From contig JAHDLA010000014.1 in NCBI GenBank assembly GCA_018436705.1, forward strand, positions 1-64,000: a stretch of 64,000 nt of DNA, written 5' to 3'. This DNA comes from Sedimentibacter sp. Lineage in GTDB: Bacteria > Bacillota > Clostridia > Tissierellales > Sedimentibacteraceae. Positions 1-7,488 of this stretch are shown here, in pieces (positions within the stretch are counted from its first letter, which is position 1; every line of letters starts with the position of its first letter). A program made the translations under genes and the position numbers. The notes under the pieces were generated by a model. It was not told where the DNA came from. It saw nothing but the letters and a program-made list of their open reading frames with translations, and searched no databases.

Positions 1-181
1 AAAGATATTGGGAAGACCGTCCGGATTTAAAATAACAATCAGAGATATAACAATATCGGCGGGAGCAGGATTTTTAGTTGCAATGACAGGAGATATAATG
101 AAGATGCCTGGGCTTCCTAAGGTTCCTGCTGCGGAAAACATCGATGTGGATGTTGACGGACGAATTAAGGGATTGTTCTAA
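1..181 (+). CDS. fhs: formate--tetrahydrofolate ligase, C-terminal end only
   Basis: Open reading frame entering from the left edge; the first complete codon is at position 2 and the stop is TAA at 179-181, giving the last 59 residues. The tail contains [20 protein letters not shown], then PAAENIDVD and a terminal GLF, which matches the conserved end of formyltetrahydrofolate synthetase. This enzyme makes 10-formyl-THF from formate, THF and ATP in one-carbon or Wood-Ljungdahl metabolism. The formate/nitrite channel gene follows 92 bp later on the same strand, which fits formate supply or export. The rest of the gene lies outside the window. Confidence 0.9.
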   Translation, partial: KILGRPSGFKITIRDITISAGAGFLVAMTGDIMKMPGLPKVPAAENIDVDVDGRIKGLF

Positions 182-273
182 GTATCTATAATTATGAATA
201 AACTGATATTGGCGACATGCCGGCATCGAGTGTGTCGGCTGTGTTATATAAAAAATAAAAGGGGATTAAAAAA

Positions 274-1014
274 TTGAGTTCTATATGCTTAACACCAAAA
301 GAAACTACAGACACGCTTGTACAATCATCAATAAAAAAAGCATCTTTTCCTATAGTAAAAAGAATGTTGCTAAGCATTATGGCAGGAGCATATATATCAT
401 TGGGAGCCCAAGGTTTTTTGGCTGCGTACGGGAATTCATTCATAAGGGCTTCAGTGTTTCCGGTAGGGTTAATGATGATTGTTCTTGTGGGTGGAGAGCT
501 TTTTACAGGGAATTGCCTTATGACCTTTGGGCTGATAAAAAAAGAAATAACATTAAAAGATTATATAAGTACATTAATTCAGGTTATTGTTGGAAATTTT
601 TTGGGAGCATTGTTTATTGCAGTATTGCTGTATATGGGCGGAATGTATAAAAAGCCAGAATTGGCGGAAGCAGCGATTACTGTGGCTAAATCAAAGGCTT
701 CAATACCGTTTGTTCAGGTTTTATGCAGAGGAATACTGTGCAATGTGCTTGTAACGTTGGCAGTGTGGTTTGCTTCTACATCAAAGGACACAATGGGCAA
801 GCTGTTCGGATGCTGGTTTCCTGTTATGTTGTTTGTACTTTGTGGTTATGAGCACGTTGTAGCAAATATGTTTTTCCTTCCTGTAGGAATGATGTTGGAT
901 TCTTCTGTGTCAATGGCAGGGGCTGCCAGTAACCTTGTTGCATCTGCTATTGGGAATTACATAGGAGGGGGTATTCTTATACCTTTTATTTATAATCATA
1001 TATACTATAATTGA
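274..1014 (+). CDS. formate/nitrite transporter (FNT) family channel
   Basis: 246-residue integral membrane protein of the FocA/NirC family, which form pentameric channels for formate, nitrite or hydrosulfide. The start is TTG at 274, preceded by an AAAAGGGGA ribosome binding site. About six hydrophobic helices are visible, with the family-type stretches MAGAYISLGA, GGELFTGNCLM and an N-terminal half ending in a broken helix. Position directly behind fhs supports formate as the physiological substrate (inference). Nitrite or HS- transport is not excluded, because selectivity cannot be read from sequence alone. Confidence 0.88.
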   Translation: MSSICLTPKETTDTLVQSSIKKASFPIVKRMLLSIMAGAYISLGAQGFLAAYGNSFIRASVFPVGLMMIVLVGGELFTGNCLMTFGLIKKEITLKDYISTLIQVIVGNFLGALFIAVLLYMGGMYKKPELAEAAITVAKSKASIPFVQVLCRGILCNVLVTLAVWFASTSKDTMGKLFGCWFPVMLFVLCGYEHVVANMFFLPVGMMLDSSVSMAGAASNLVASAIGNYIGGGILIPFIYNHIYYN

Positions 1015-1059
1015 TATATTAAGTGAAAAAAATATAAAAGAAAAAAGCTGATAATTGTT

Positions 1060-1815
1060 CTATCTCTTATCAGCTTTCAACATATTCGTGGTTGGAGTAC
1101 CTGAAGTTATCTCTTCTGCAGCTCCTTCAGGAAGATCTGTATAGCATACGTACCAAAACGGACATTCCACACCGTCATCGCCAGCAGTATCAACCCTATT
1201 TATGAGGTCGCTATACGTTCGGGGAGAAGGTTCTACAACGGGCTCCCACTGCGTCCAGTCTGCGGGAGTGTATAAGTTATATTTTTCAGTAATTTGAAGG
1301 GAATCAAGTATTCTTATCAATTCTCTTCCGTTTCTTCCGCAAGATATAGGAAGAGTAAAAACTGCTCTTATTCTACCATACGGGTTTATAATAAATGTAT
1401 CTCTTACCGTTTCTCCGTATAATCTGTTAGGATTTAACATTCCGTATTGTTCAGATACCCTAAGGTCTGCATCTCCTATTATTGGAAATGGGATCGTTAT
1501 TCCTGTTTTTTGATAAATATCATATACCCATGATAGATTGGAGTATATGTTGTCTGTAGTTAAGCCTATAATTTCAGCATTTCGTTCTTGTAACAAAGGA
1601 TATATTCTTGCGGCATCGATAAGTTCGGTAGTAGCAACTGATGTAAAGGCCATGGGCTGGCTTGCCAATACAACCCATTTGCCTCTGTAATCAGATAATC
1701 TGATATATCCCTGTGTTGTAAGTGCCATAAAGTTTGGAGCTAATGTTCCTAAAGTGATGCATTCAGTTTGTTCGGTCTGATTCAAATTATTATTTAAATT
1801 GTTGTATGAAATCAT
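1060..1815 (-). CDS. peroxiredoxin-fold protein lacking the peroxidatic cysteine
   Basis: 251-residue cytosolic protein with an AhpC/Prx6-like redoxin fold: LGTLAPNFMALTTQG, LSDYRGKWVVLASQP, a DNIYSNLSWVYDI helix region, and NPYGRIRAVF. In active peroxiredoxins the motif is PxxxTxxC. Here it reads PMAFTSVA, with Ala61 (codon GCT, 1633-1635) in place of the peroxidatic Cys. The partner Arg survives in SCGRN. Other cysteines remain at residue 19, in SCGRN and in the C-terminal ECPFWYVCY. The start at 1815 has an AAGGAGAGAG site. It cannot use the normal mechanism. It may be a structural or sensor paralogue, or use another thiol. The fold assignment is firm, the function unknown. Confidence 0.82.
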   Translation of the reverse strand: MISYNNLNNNLNQTEQTECITLGTLAPNFMALTTQGYIRLSDYRGKWVVLASQPMAFTSVATTELIDAARIYPLLQERNAEIIGLTTDNIYSNLSWVYDIYQKTGITIPFPIIGDADLRVSEQYGMLNPNRLYGETVRDTFIINPYGRIRAVFTLPISCGRNGRELIRILDSLQITEKYNLYTPADWTQWEPVVEPSPRTYSDLINRVDTAGDDGVECPFWYVCYTDLPEGAAEEITSGTPTTNMLKADKR

Positions 1816-2025
1816 ACTCTCTCCTTAAAATAATTTATAACATTATTTTATGTATGACAAATAATAATGTTATAAATCTTTACTATTAATTATATTTCGG
1901 ACATTTAATTTATTTCATATTGAAATCGGGATAAATACAGGAGTTTTGAAAATAACAGACTAAAAGTTTCAGTATTTTACGAGTAGTTTTGTCCTTGCAA
2001 TTGTTTAGATATTGTACAAAATGTA

Positions 2026-2054
2026 TGGACAAAAGTGTATTAATTAGATATAAT
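2026..2054 (+). promoter_or_regulatory. sigma-A promoter of the aminotransferase gene
   Basis: TGGACA (2026-2031), 17-bp spacer, TATAAT (2049-2054). It drives the gene at 2128. The remainder of the 1816-2127 gap is AT-rich and shows no other feature to me. Confidence 0.7.
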
Positions 2055-2127
2055 GATAATTGAGTGGAAACATGCAAATACATACATCAACAACTCAATA
2101 ATTATAATTTTAGGAGGGTTTTTATAA

Positions 2128-3444
2128 ATGAATAAACCAATTTTGTCGGCACATTTTGAATCAAGAATGCCTTCGGACGTAAGACTGGCGCAAATGAAGT
2201 ATGCAGAGCGTAAAGTTAAACCGGAAGCGGTAATTAACGTAGGTATAGGGAATGTTTCACTTCCGACAAATCCTGCAATGATGAAAAGAATGTTTAATTT
2301 AGACGCACCGGAAAGTCCATTTAATAAGGGAGTAATCCGATATACTGCAACGGGTGGCTTTGATGAAACTCAAGATGCTTTTAGAAATATACTTAAATGT
2401 GAAGGATTTGATACAAGTAAATTATTAGTAACAGTAACTGACGGCGGTTCAACAAGTATGGAGTTGTTTCTTCTTGGAATTTGCGGACCGGCAGGTACTG
2501 CTGAGAAACCTCTTATGATGATAGATCCGGCTTATACAAACTATATTTCTTTTGCTGAAAGGATAGGACGTAAAACAGTTACAATAAAACGCCAATTAAA
2601 TGAAGACGGAAAATTCAGTCTTCCTGAACTTGATGAAATAGAAGAAATGATAAAAGCTAATAAACCTGGAGCACTTCTTGTTATTCCATATGACAACCCA
2701 ACAGGACAGCTTTATGATAAAGAAGCACTTAAGGATCTTGCAAAACTTTGTGTAAAATATAATATGTGGATGGCAAGTGATGAGGCTTATCGTGAGCTAT
2801 ACTATGTTGAAGGCAGTGAATTGGTTAGTATCTGGGGAATTACAGACAAAGATGTTCCTGGAATAGAAGGAAGAAGAATAAGTATTGAAACTGCATCAAA
2901 AGTTTGGAATGCATGCGGATTAAGAATAGGCGCACTTATTACAGACAGCCCTGAATTTAATAATCGTGCTACAGCTGAATATACTGCAAATCTTTGTGCT
3001 AATGCTATAGGCCAGTATATATTTGGAGCTTTAGCTCACGAAAGCAAGGAACAAATTTCAGAGTGGTGCAAAGGCCTTCGCGATTACTACAAAGATTTAA
3101 TTTTTAAAACAACAAAAGGTCTTAAAGATTTAGAACCGGGTCTTATAGTTTCAAGCCCTGATGCATCAATTTATACTGTAGTTGATGTTAGAAATGTAGT
3201 TAAACCTGGTTTTGACGCAATTGATTTTGTATTATACTGTGCTGGAGAAGGCGCTGTAGATATAGATGGCGTTCAAAGTACTTTGTTGGTTGCACCAATG
3301 AAGGGATTCTATGATGTTGAAAAAGGTGGAAGCAACCCAGGAAGCACTCAGTTCCGTATGTCATATGTTGAAACTCCAGAAAATATGGCTAAGGTTCCTG
3401 AACTGTTTGTAAAACTTTTAAGACAGTTTGAAGAAAGCAGATAA
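2128..3444 (+). CDS. class I/II PLP-dependent aminotransferase
   Basis: 438-residue fold-type I aminotransferase. Recognisable elements are a pyrophosphate-anchoring TDGGSTSMELFL segment, the NPTG motif in IPYDNPTGQ, the SDEAYREL aspartate that contacts the pyridine nitrogen, the Schiff-base Lys in IETASKVWNACGLRIG, and the substrate-carboxylate Arg in QFRMSYVE near the end. ATG at 2128 follows AGGAGGG. It stands alone between a consensus promoter and an intrinsic terminator, so it is probably monocistronic. The amino-acid substrate cannot be inferred; aspartate/alanine-type activity is the most generic guess. Confidence 0.85.
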   Translation: MNKPILSAHFESRMPSDVRLAQMKYAERKVKPEAVINVGIGNVSLPTNPAMMKRMFNLDAPESPFNKGVIRYTATGGFDETQDAFRNILKCEGFDTSKLLVTVTDGGSTSMELFLLGICGPAGTAEKPLMMIDPAYTNYISFAERIGRKTVTIKRQLNEDGKFSLPELDEIEEMIKANKPGALLVIPYDNPTGQLYDKEALKDLAKLCVKYNMWMASDEAYRELYYVEGSELVSIWGITDKDVPGIEGRRISIETASKVWNACGLRIGALITDSPEFNNRATAEYTANLCANAIGQYIFGALAHESKEQISEWCKGLRDYYKDLIFKTTKGLKDLEPGLIVSSPDASIYTVVDVRNVVKPGFDAIDFVLYCAGEGAVDIDGVQSTLLVAPMKGFYDVEKGGSNPGSTQFRMSYVETPENMAKVPELFVKLLRQFEESR

Positions 3445-3460
3445 TTAGGATATTAATTTT

Positions 3461-3490
3461 AAAGCAGCCTGCATTATGTAGGCTGCTTTT
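3461..3490 (+). terminator. intrinsic terminator after the aminotransferase gene
   Basis: AAAGCAGCCT / AGGCTGCTTT hairpin followed by T residues; the complementary A-run upstream lets it also serve the convergent gene ending at 3504. Confidence 0.8.
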
Positions 3491-3503
3491 GTATGCAGTA
3501 AAA

Positions 3504-5420
3504 TTATTTTATGGTTTGTATGCTGAACGGATTTTCTATGGCGTTTATGGCGGCACTCTTGGATAATTTAATTAAATTTTTTGTGCTTTCACCTGTAATA
3601 GGGCAAAACTTAACATCATCGTATAAATTCTTGTCTATATTTTTTTCTTTCATTATGGATTCAAATACTGTCAGCCCTGCAATGTATCTTCCGACTTCTG
3701 CGTTCAAATGATATCCGTCACTTGTGAGCTCATTTCCTATAGCTTTTAAATACTTGTTAGTCCTAGCATTTTGTATTGCAGTTCCACAGGGGATTAGTAT
3801 GTCAATATTTGTTTCATCAACAGCCTGCCTGTAGGAATCAACAATTGAATTATACATTGTTTTTTGATTGTAGTTGTAATGAATAAAGTCTTCTTTAATA
3901 CTTCTGCTTGAATATGACCATGTCATGTTTAATGCAAATTGTACCTCGGGGTTTGATGCTGTTTTATATACATAATTAATTAATTCATTCAAGTATGGCT
4001 GGTATGTAGAATATATACCGGAATTCCCTGACGATTGTTGAAATGTTATGTAATCCCATTTTTCATCTGTCAATACACTTTTCATTGTAGAAGAGCTTAA
4101 AGCTGTCATACCTTCGTTGGACCATTTATAATACGTATATGCTTTTTCGTTGTTAATTGCATAGTTAAGATGCCTTTCAAGGGAGCATCCGCTGCTATAA
4201 AGATTACCTACAATAATGTTAATTTGCGCTGATTGTGCTATTTCATACAGGTAAAACAACGTATCCTGCGAGAATGAATTTCCTATTGACAATATCTTTA
4301 TTGTTTCTTTTGAGGGATCTTTTACTTCAATTTCGCATATTTCGTTTTTCTTGCCTGCTGTTGTGTATGATATTACTGCAATTCCTGGATTTTCTGCATA
4401 TATTGTACTGCCGGACTTTATAGAAGCCACAGATTTATCGTTTGATAACAATCTTGTTTTTTTGTCAGCCTGTAAGCTTATTGATGAACCAGCATACATG
4501 GATATTCTTTCAAGTCCGCCGTTTTTAAACTTATTTTGCTCTATTATAACATCCGATTTAATAGATGCTGATTCAACGTTAGATTTCCCTTCGAACAGAA
4601 ATCTTATAGTGCCGTTCGCCTTACTAGCAACTAGCTGATTAACGGATGAGTCAACAATTCTGATTGAGTTTTCTCCCCCGCCTTCTACGAAAAGCTTTCC
4701 GGTTATAGTAACATTTTTTAATGTTACTTCGCCTTCACCTACATCCTTTGTTATATGTAAGTTTCTTACAGTTCTGTTTTCAATCTCAGTACCGGCATCA
4801 GTTATAACAAGATCAGAAGAGTTAAACTTTTGCAATGTTCTGTTTAAGATTTCAACTGCTTCCGCTCTTTTTACAGGATGTTGAGGATAAAAACAATTGC
4901 TTTCATACCCATTAATAATTCCTTCTTGGACTGCAGCTGAGACGCTGTCAAATGCCCAATGAGAAATATCGCTGCTGTCATTGAATTTAAGCTTTGAGGA
5001 GGATGGTGCAAGTTTTAGCGCCTCAGATGCTATTACAACGGACTCTTCTCTTGTGATATAGGAATCAGGTAAAAATTCATTTGTGGATATCCACGATAAA
5101 ATTCCTGCTTTATACGCTTTTTGTATTTCTTCGTAATACCAGTGGTCTTTTGTTACGTCGGTAAAAAATATTTCAGATTTATCGTTATAACCTAATAATG
5201 AATTTATTATTTTAATAAATTCTGCTCTGGTTACAAATGCTTCAGGTTTAAAAGAGCCGTCAGGATATCCTTTGATATATCCTTTATCAAGCCATTCTGT
5301 TATTGTATTTTCCGCCCAATGCCCGTAATAGTCTGGTTCTGGTTCATAAGCATACACAGTAACTGTCGATGTTAATATCATTATTAATATTAAAAAAAAT
5401 GATGTGAACTTTTTAATCAT
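3504..5420 (-). CDS. S-layer-homology surface protein with SGNH-like DUF4886 domain
   Basis: 638 residues. An N-terminal signal peptide (KKFTSFFLILIMILTS, residues ~3-24) is followed by three SLH repeats (about residues 30-75, 85-135 and 145-195; TRAEFIKII, TREESVVIA and KRAEAVEIL mark their ends), which bind pyruvylated wall polymers. A beta-rich linker (~205-365) leads to a DUF4886 domain (~370-620). It has an SGNH-hydrolase look: ILSIGNSFSQDT carries the nucleophile Ser block and SDGYHLNAEVG the Asp-x-x-His block. It is probably a cell-surface esterase or deacylase acting on a glycan (inference). The start at 5420 is the first Met before the signal peptide. Confidence 0.82.
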   Translation of the reverse strand: MIKKFTSFFLILIMILTSTVTVYAYEPEPDYYGHWAENTITEWLDKGYIKGYPDGSFKPEAFVTRAEFIKIINSLLGYNDKSEIFFTDVTKDHWYYEEIQKAYKAGILSWISTNEFLPDSYITREESVVIASEALKLAPSSSKLKFNDSSDISHWAFDSVSAAVQEGIINGYESNCFYPQHPVKRAEAVEILNRTLQKFNSSDLVITDAGTEIENRTVRNLHITKDVGEGEVTLKNVTITGKLFVEGGGENSIRIVDSSVNQLVASKANGTIRFLFEGKSNVESASIKSDVIIEQNKFKNGGLERISMYAGSSISLQADKKTRLLSNDKSVASIKSGSTIYAENPGIAVISYTTAGKKNEICEIEVKDPSKETIKILSIGNSFSQDTLFYLYEIAQSAQINIIVGNLYSSGCSLERHLNYAINNEKAYTYYKWSNEGMTALSSSTMKSVLTDEKWDYITFQQSSGNSGIYSTYQPYLNELINYVYKTASNPEVQFALNMTWSYSSRSIKEDFIHYNYNQKTMYNSIVDSYRQAVDETNIDILIPCGTAIQNARTNKYLKAIGNELTSDGYHLNAEVGRYIAGLTVFESIMKEKNIDKNLYDDVKFCPITGESTKNLIKLSKSAAINAIENPFSIQTIK

Positions 5421-5531
5421 TATGTCATCCCCCTTATATTGTTATTATATTTCAAAAAAGTACTTTTTTCAACAATCGTTTATTATTAACAATTGCGTAA
5501 GGGGCATGATTTTGCTGGAAAGCACTTAGGC

Positions 5532-5560
5532 TTGATTATAAAATATACATGTTATATAAT
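5532..5560 (+). promoter_or_regulatory. promoter of the lipoate ligase gene
   Basis: TTGATT (5532-5537), 17-bp spacer, TATAAT (5555-5560). It lies about 200 bp before the chosen start, so the mRNA has a long leader. Confidence 0.65.
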
Positions 5561-5566
5561 TATAAA

Positions 5567-5762
5567 AGTTATTTAAGTATGTGTAATGAGCATTATATTT
5601 GAGACTGAAATAAGAGAAAACGTATTGATAAAAGCAGCAGAAAAATGATACAGCTGCTAAGGCAGCTTAAATATTGGGCTTTTGCAGATTTGAAAAGCTA
5701 TGAAAGAAAATCAAAGCACTATAGTGCTTTTGACAGAAAAAATATATATAAAGGAGCAGAAA
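5567..5762 (+). other. ~195-nt leader before lplA with potential hairpins
   Basis: The leader holds AGCAGC...GCTGCT pairing around 5634-5666 and a small hairpin AAAGCAC-TATA-GTGCTTT near 5715-5733 followed by a T, ending about 30 nt before the start codon. It matches no riboswitch class that I recognise. A short open frame from 5700 is continuous with lplA but lacks a good ribosome binding site. Confidence 0.35.
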
Positions 5763-6755
5763 ATGAAATTTATAGAAAATACGTCAATTGATCCTCACTA
5801 TAATCTTGCTTTTGAAGAGTATGTATTTAAAAAGCTTGACTATGACGAAGAATTTGTACTGCTGTGGAGAAACGGACCATCCATTATTGTTGGAAAAAAC
5901 CAAAACACAGTTGAAGAAATAAATATGGAATACGTTAAAAATAACAATATAAATGTTGTAAGGAGGGTAACTGGAGGCGGTGCGGTATATCATGATTTAG
6001 GTAATCTTAATTTTTCTTTTATAGTAAAGTCAGGCAGCAATGAAAAAATAGATTTTAAGACATATAATATTCCGATAATAAATGCGTTGGGGAAAATTGG
6101 AGTGAATTGCGAACTGTCAGGAAGAAACGATTTGGTTATTGACGGAAAGAAATTTTCTGGTATTGCTCAAAGCATAAATAAGCAAAGAGTGCTTAATCAC
6201 GGAACGCTTTTGTTTGATTCAAAGTTGGACACATTATCCAAGGTTTTGAATGTAAAAAGAGATAAAATTGAATCCAAGGGTGTCAAATCTGTTTCAAGCA
6301 GGGTTACAAACATAAAACCTTATGTAAATGATGATATTGATGTTTTAGAATTTAAGCAAGTGCTGTTAAGAAATATATTTGAATATTTTAATCAGCCTAT
6401 TGAAGTGTTTGAATTGTCTAATAATGATAAAAATAATATTCAGAAGATGGTTGATGAAAGATACGGTACATGGGAATGGAATTACGGAAGATCTCCTAAA
6501 TTCAATTATAAGGGATACGGCAGGTTTGCTGGAGGTTGTGTAGAAGCTAAACTTCAGGTTGAAAATGGATTTATTGAAAGCTGTAAAATATACGGAGATT
6601 TCTTTGGCAAGAGCGATGTTAAAGAATTAGAGCATAGACTTCAAGGTGTGAGATATGATGAAGATGAAGTGAAAAATGCATTTAAGGATATATCTGTAGA
6701 GGAATATCTCGGACGAATTTCAAAAGAAGAATTTTTTCAATGTTTGTTTAACTAA
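5763..6755 (+). CDS. lplA: lipoate--protein ligase
   Basis: 330 residues from ATG 5763, preferred over the in-frame upstream ATG at 5700 because AAAGGAGCAG precedes it and the family begins MKFIENTSIDPHYNLAFEE. It activates free lipoate as lipoyl-AMP and transfers it to a lysine of lipoyl domains (2-oxoacid dehydrogenases, GcvH). The BPL/LPL catalytic block is present: RRVTGGGAVYHDLGNLNFSF, and the Lys in DLVIDGKKFSGIAQ. A C-terminal accessory domain follows (~250-330). It is flanked by its own promoter and terminator. No lipoylated enzyme lies in the window. Confidence 0.92.
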   Translation: MKFIENTSIDPHYNLAFEEYVFKKLDYDEEFVLLWRNGPSIIVGKNQNTVEEINMEYVKNNNINVVRRVTGGGAVYHDLGNLNFSFIVKSGSNEKIDFKTYNIPIINALGKIGVNCELSGRNDLVIDGKKFSGIAQSINKQRVLNHGTLLFDSKLDTLSKVLNVKRDKIESKGVKSVSSRVTNIKPYVNDDIDVLEFKQVLLRNIFEYFNQPIEVFELSNNDKNNIQKMVDERYGTWEWNYGRSPKFNYKGYGRFAGGCVEAKLQVENGFIESCKIYGDFFGKSDVKELEHRLQGVRYDEDEVKNAFKDISVEEYLGRISKEEFFQCLFN

Positions 6756-6768
6756 TGGAGAATAATAT

Positions 6769-6808
6769 TAATGCCGACATTTTTATGTGTCGGCATTAAC
6801 ATTTTTTT
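6769..6808 (+). terminator. bidirectional intrinsic terminator between lplA and uspA-like gene
   Basis: TAATGCCGACA / TGTCGGCATTA hairpin with a T-rich tail, serving lplA and the convergent gene that ends at 6811. Confidence 0.8.
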
Positions 6809-6810
6809 GT

Positions 6811-7263
6811 TTATGCATTTATAACCATTACCGGGCATGTAGAAGAAGCAAGTACCTTTTGAGTTATTGAGCCTATGAAGAGTCTTTCGAAGTTTGAAAA
6901 ACCGCGTCTTCCCATGACTATGAAATCAAAGCTTTCACTTTCAGCAAGCTTAAGAATTTCTTCAGCAGCTTTTCCGACAACTATTTTTTTTGTAATATTT
7001 AAGCCTTCACAGTCGAGTCGTCGTACAATTATATCAAGCATTTTTGTCTCTTCTTGGATTAGGTCTTGCATCATTTTGTTTCTGTTTACAATAAAGGCAT
7101 TTTCTGTGCTCATGCCAAAATATGAATATTTGTCTTCTGAAGGAAGGTTTACAACAGTTACAAATGTGATTTCCGCATTTATAAGCCTTCCAATTTCCAC
7201 AGCTTTTTGTGCTGATTTTTGAGAAGCTTCCGAGCCGTCTACAGGTACTAATATTTTTTTCAT
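6811..7263 (-). CDS. universal stress protein UspA family
   Basis: 150 residues from the ATG at 7263, which follows AAAGGAGGAAAA; an upstream in-frame ATG at 7287 lacks this spacing. One complete Usp domain: KKILVPVDGSEASQKSA at the start and the nucleotide-binding signature GRRGFSNFERLFIGSITQKV (G-x2-G-x9-G-S) near the end, typical of the ATP-binding subclass. These cytosolic homodimers respond to starvation or stress; the specific role is unknown. Monocistronic by context. Confidence 0.9.
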   Translation of the reverse strand: MKKILVPVDGSEASQKSAQKAVEIGRLINAEITFVTVVNLPSEDKYSYFGMSTENAFIVNRNKMMQDLIQEETKMLDIIVRRLDCEGLNITKKIVVGKAAEEILKLAESESFDFIVMGRRGFSNFERLFIGSITQKVLASSTCPVMVINA

Positions 7264-7408
7264 TTTTCCTCCTTTTACAATTAGCATAAATAAAAATTGC
7301 TCTTTTTATCATTATACCTAAAATTACTAAGCATAAACAGAATTGTACTAATAAATATATATTTGAAAGAATATGCTACTTAGCAGAAGTCGCTGTAAAT
7401 TAAAACCG

Positions 7409-7437
7409 TTGTTCCTGTTAGTGCGATATGATATAAT
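7409..7437 (+). promoter_or_regulatory. promoter of the pcrA-ligA operon
   Basis: TTGTTC (7409-7414), 17-bp spacer, TATAAT (7432-7437), about 50 bp before the pcrA start. Confidence 0.6.
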
Positions 7438-7488
7438 TTATAGAATCAAAATTGGAATTGTACACTTACATATTCAATGGAGGGAATT

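Noticed and set aside
1633-1635. Possible selenocysteine (UGA) at the missing peroxidatic position of the peroxiredoxin-like protein
   Set aside because: The codon is GCT (Ala), with no UGA nearby; it is a true substitution.
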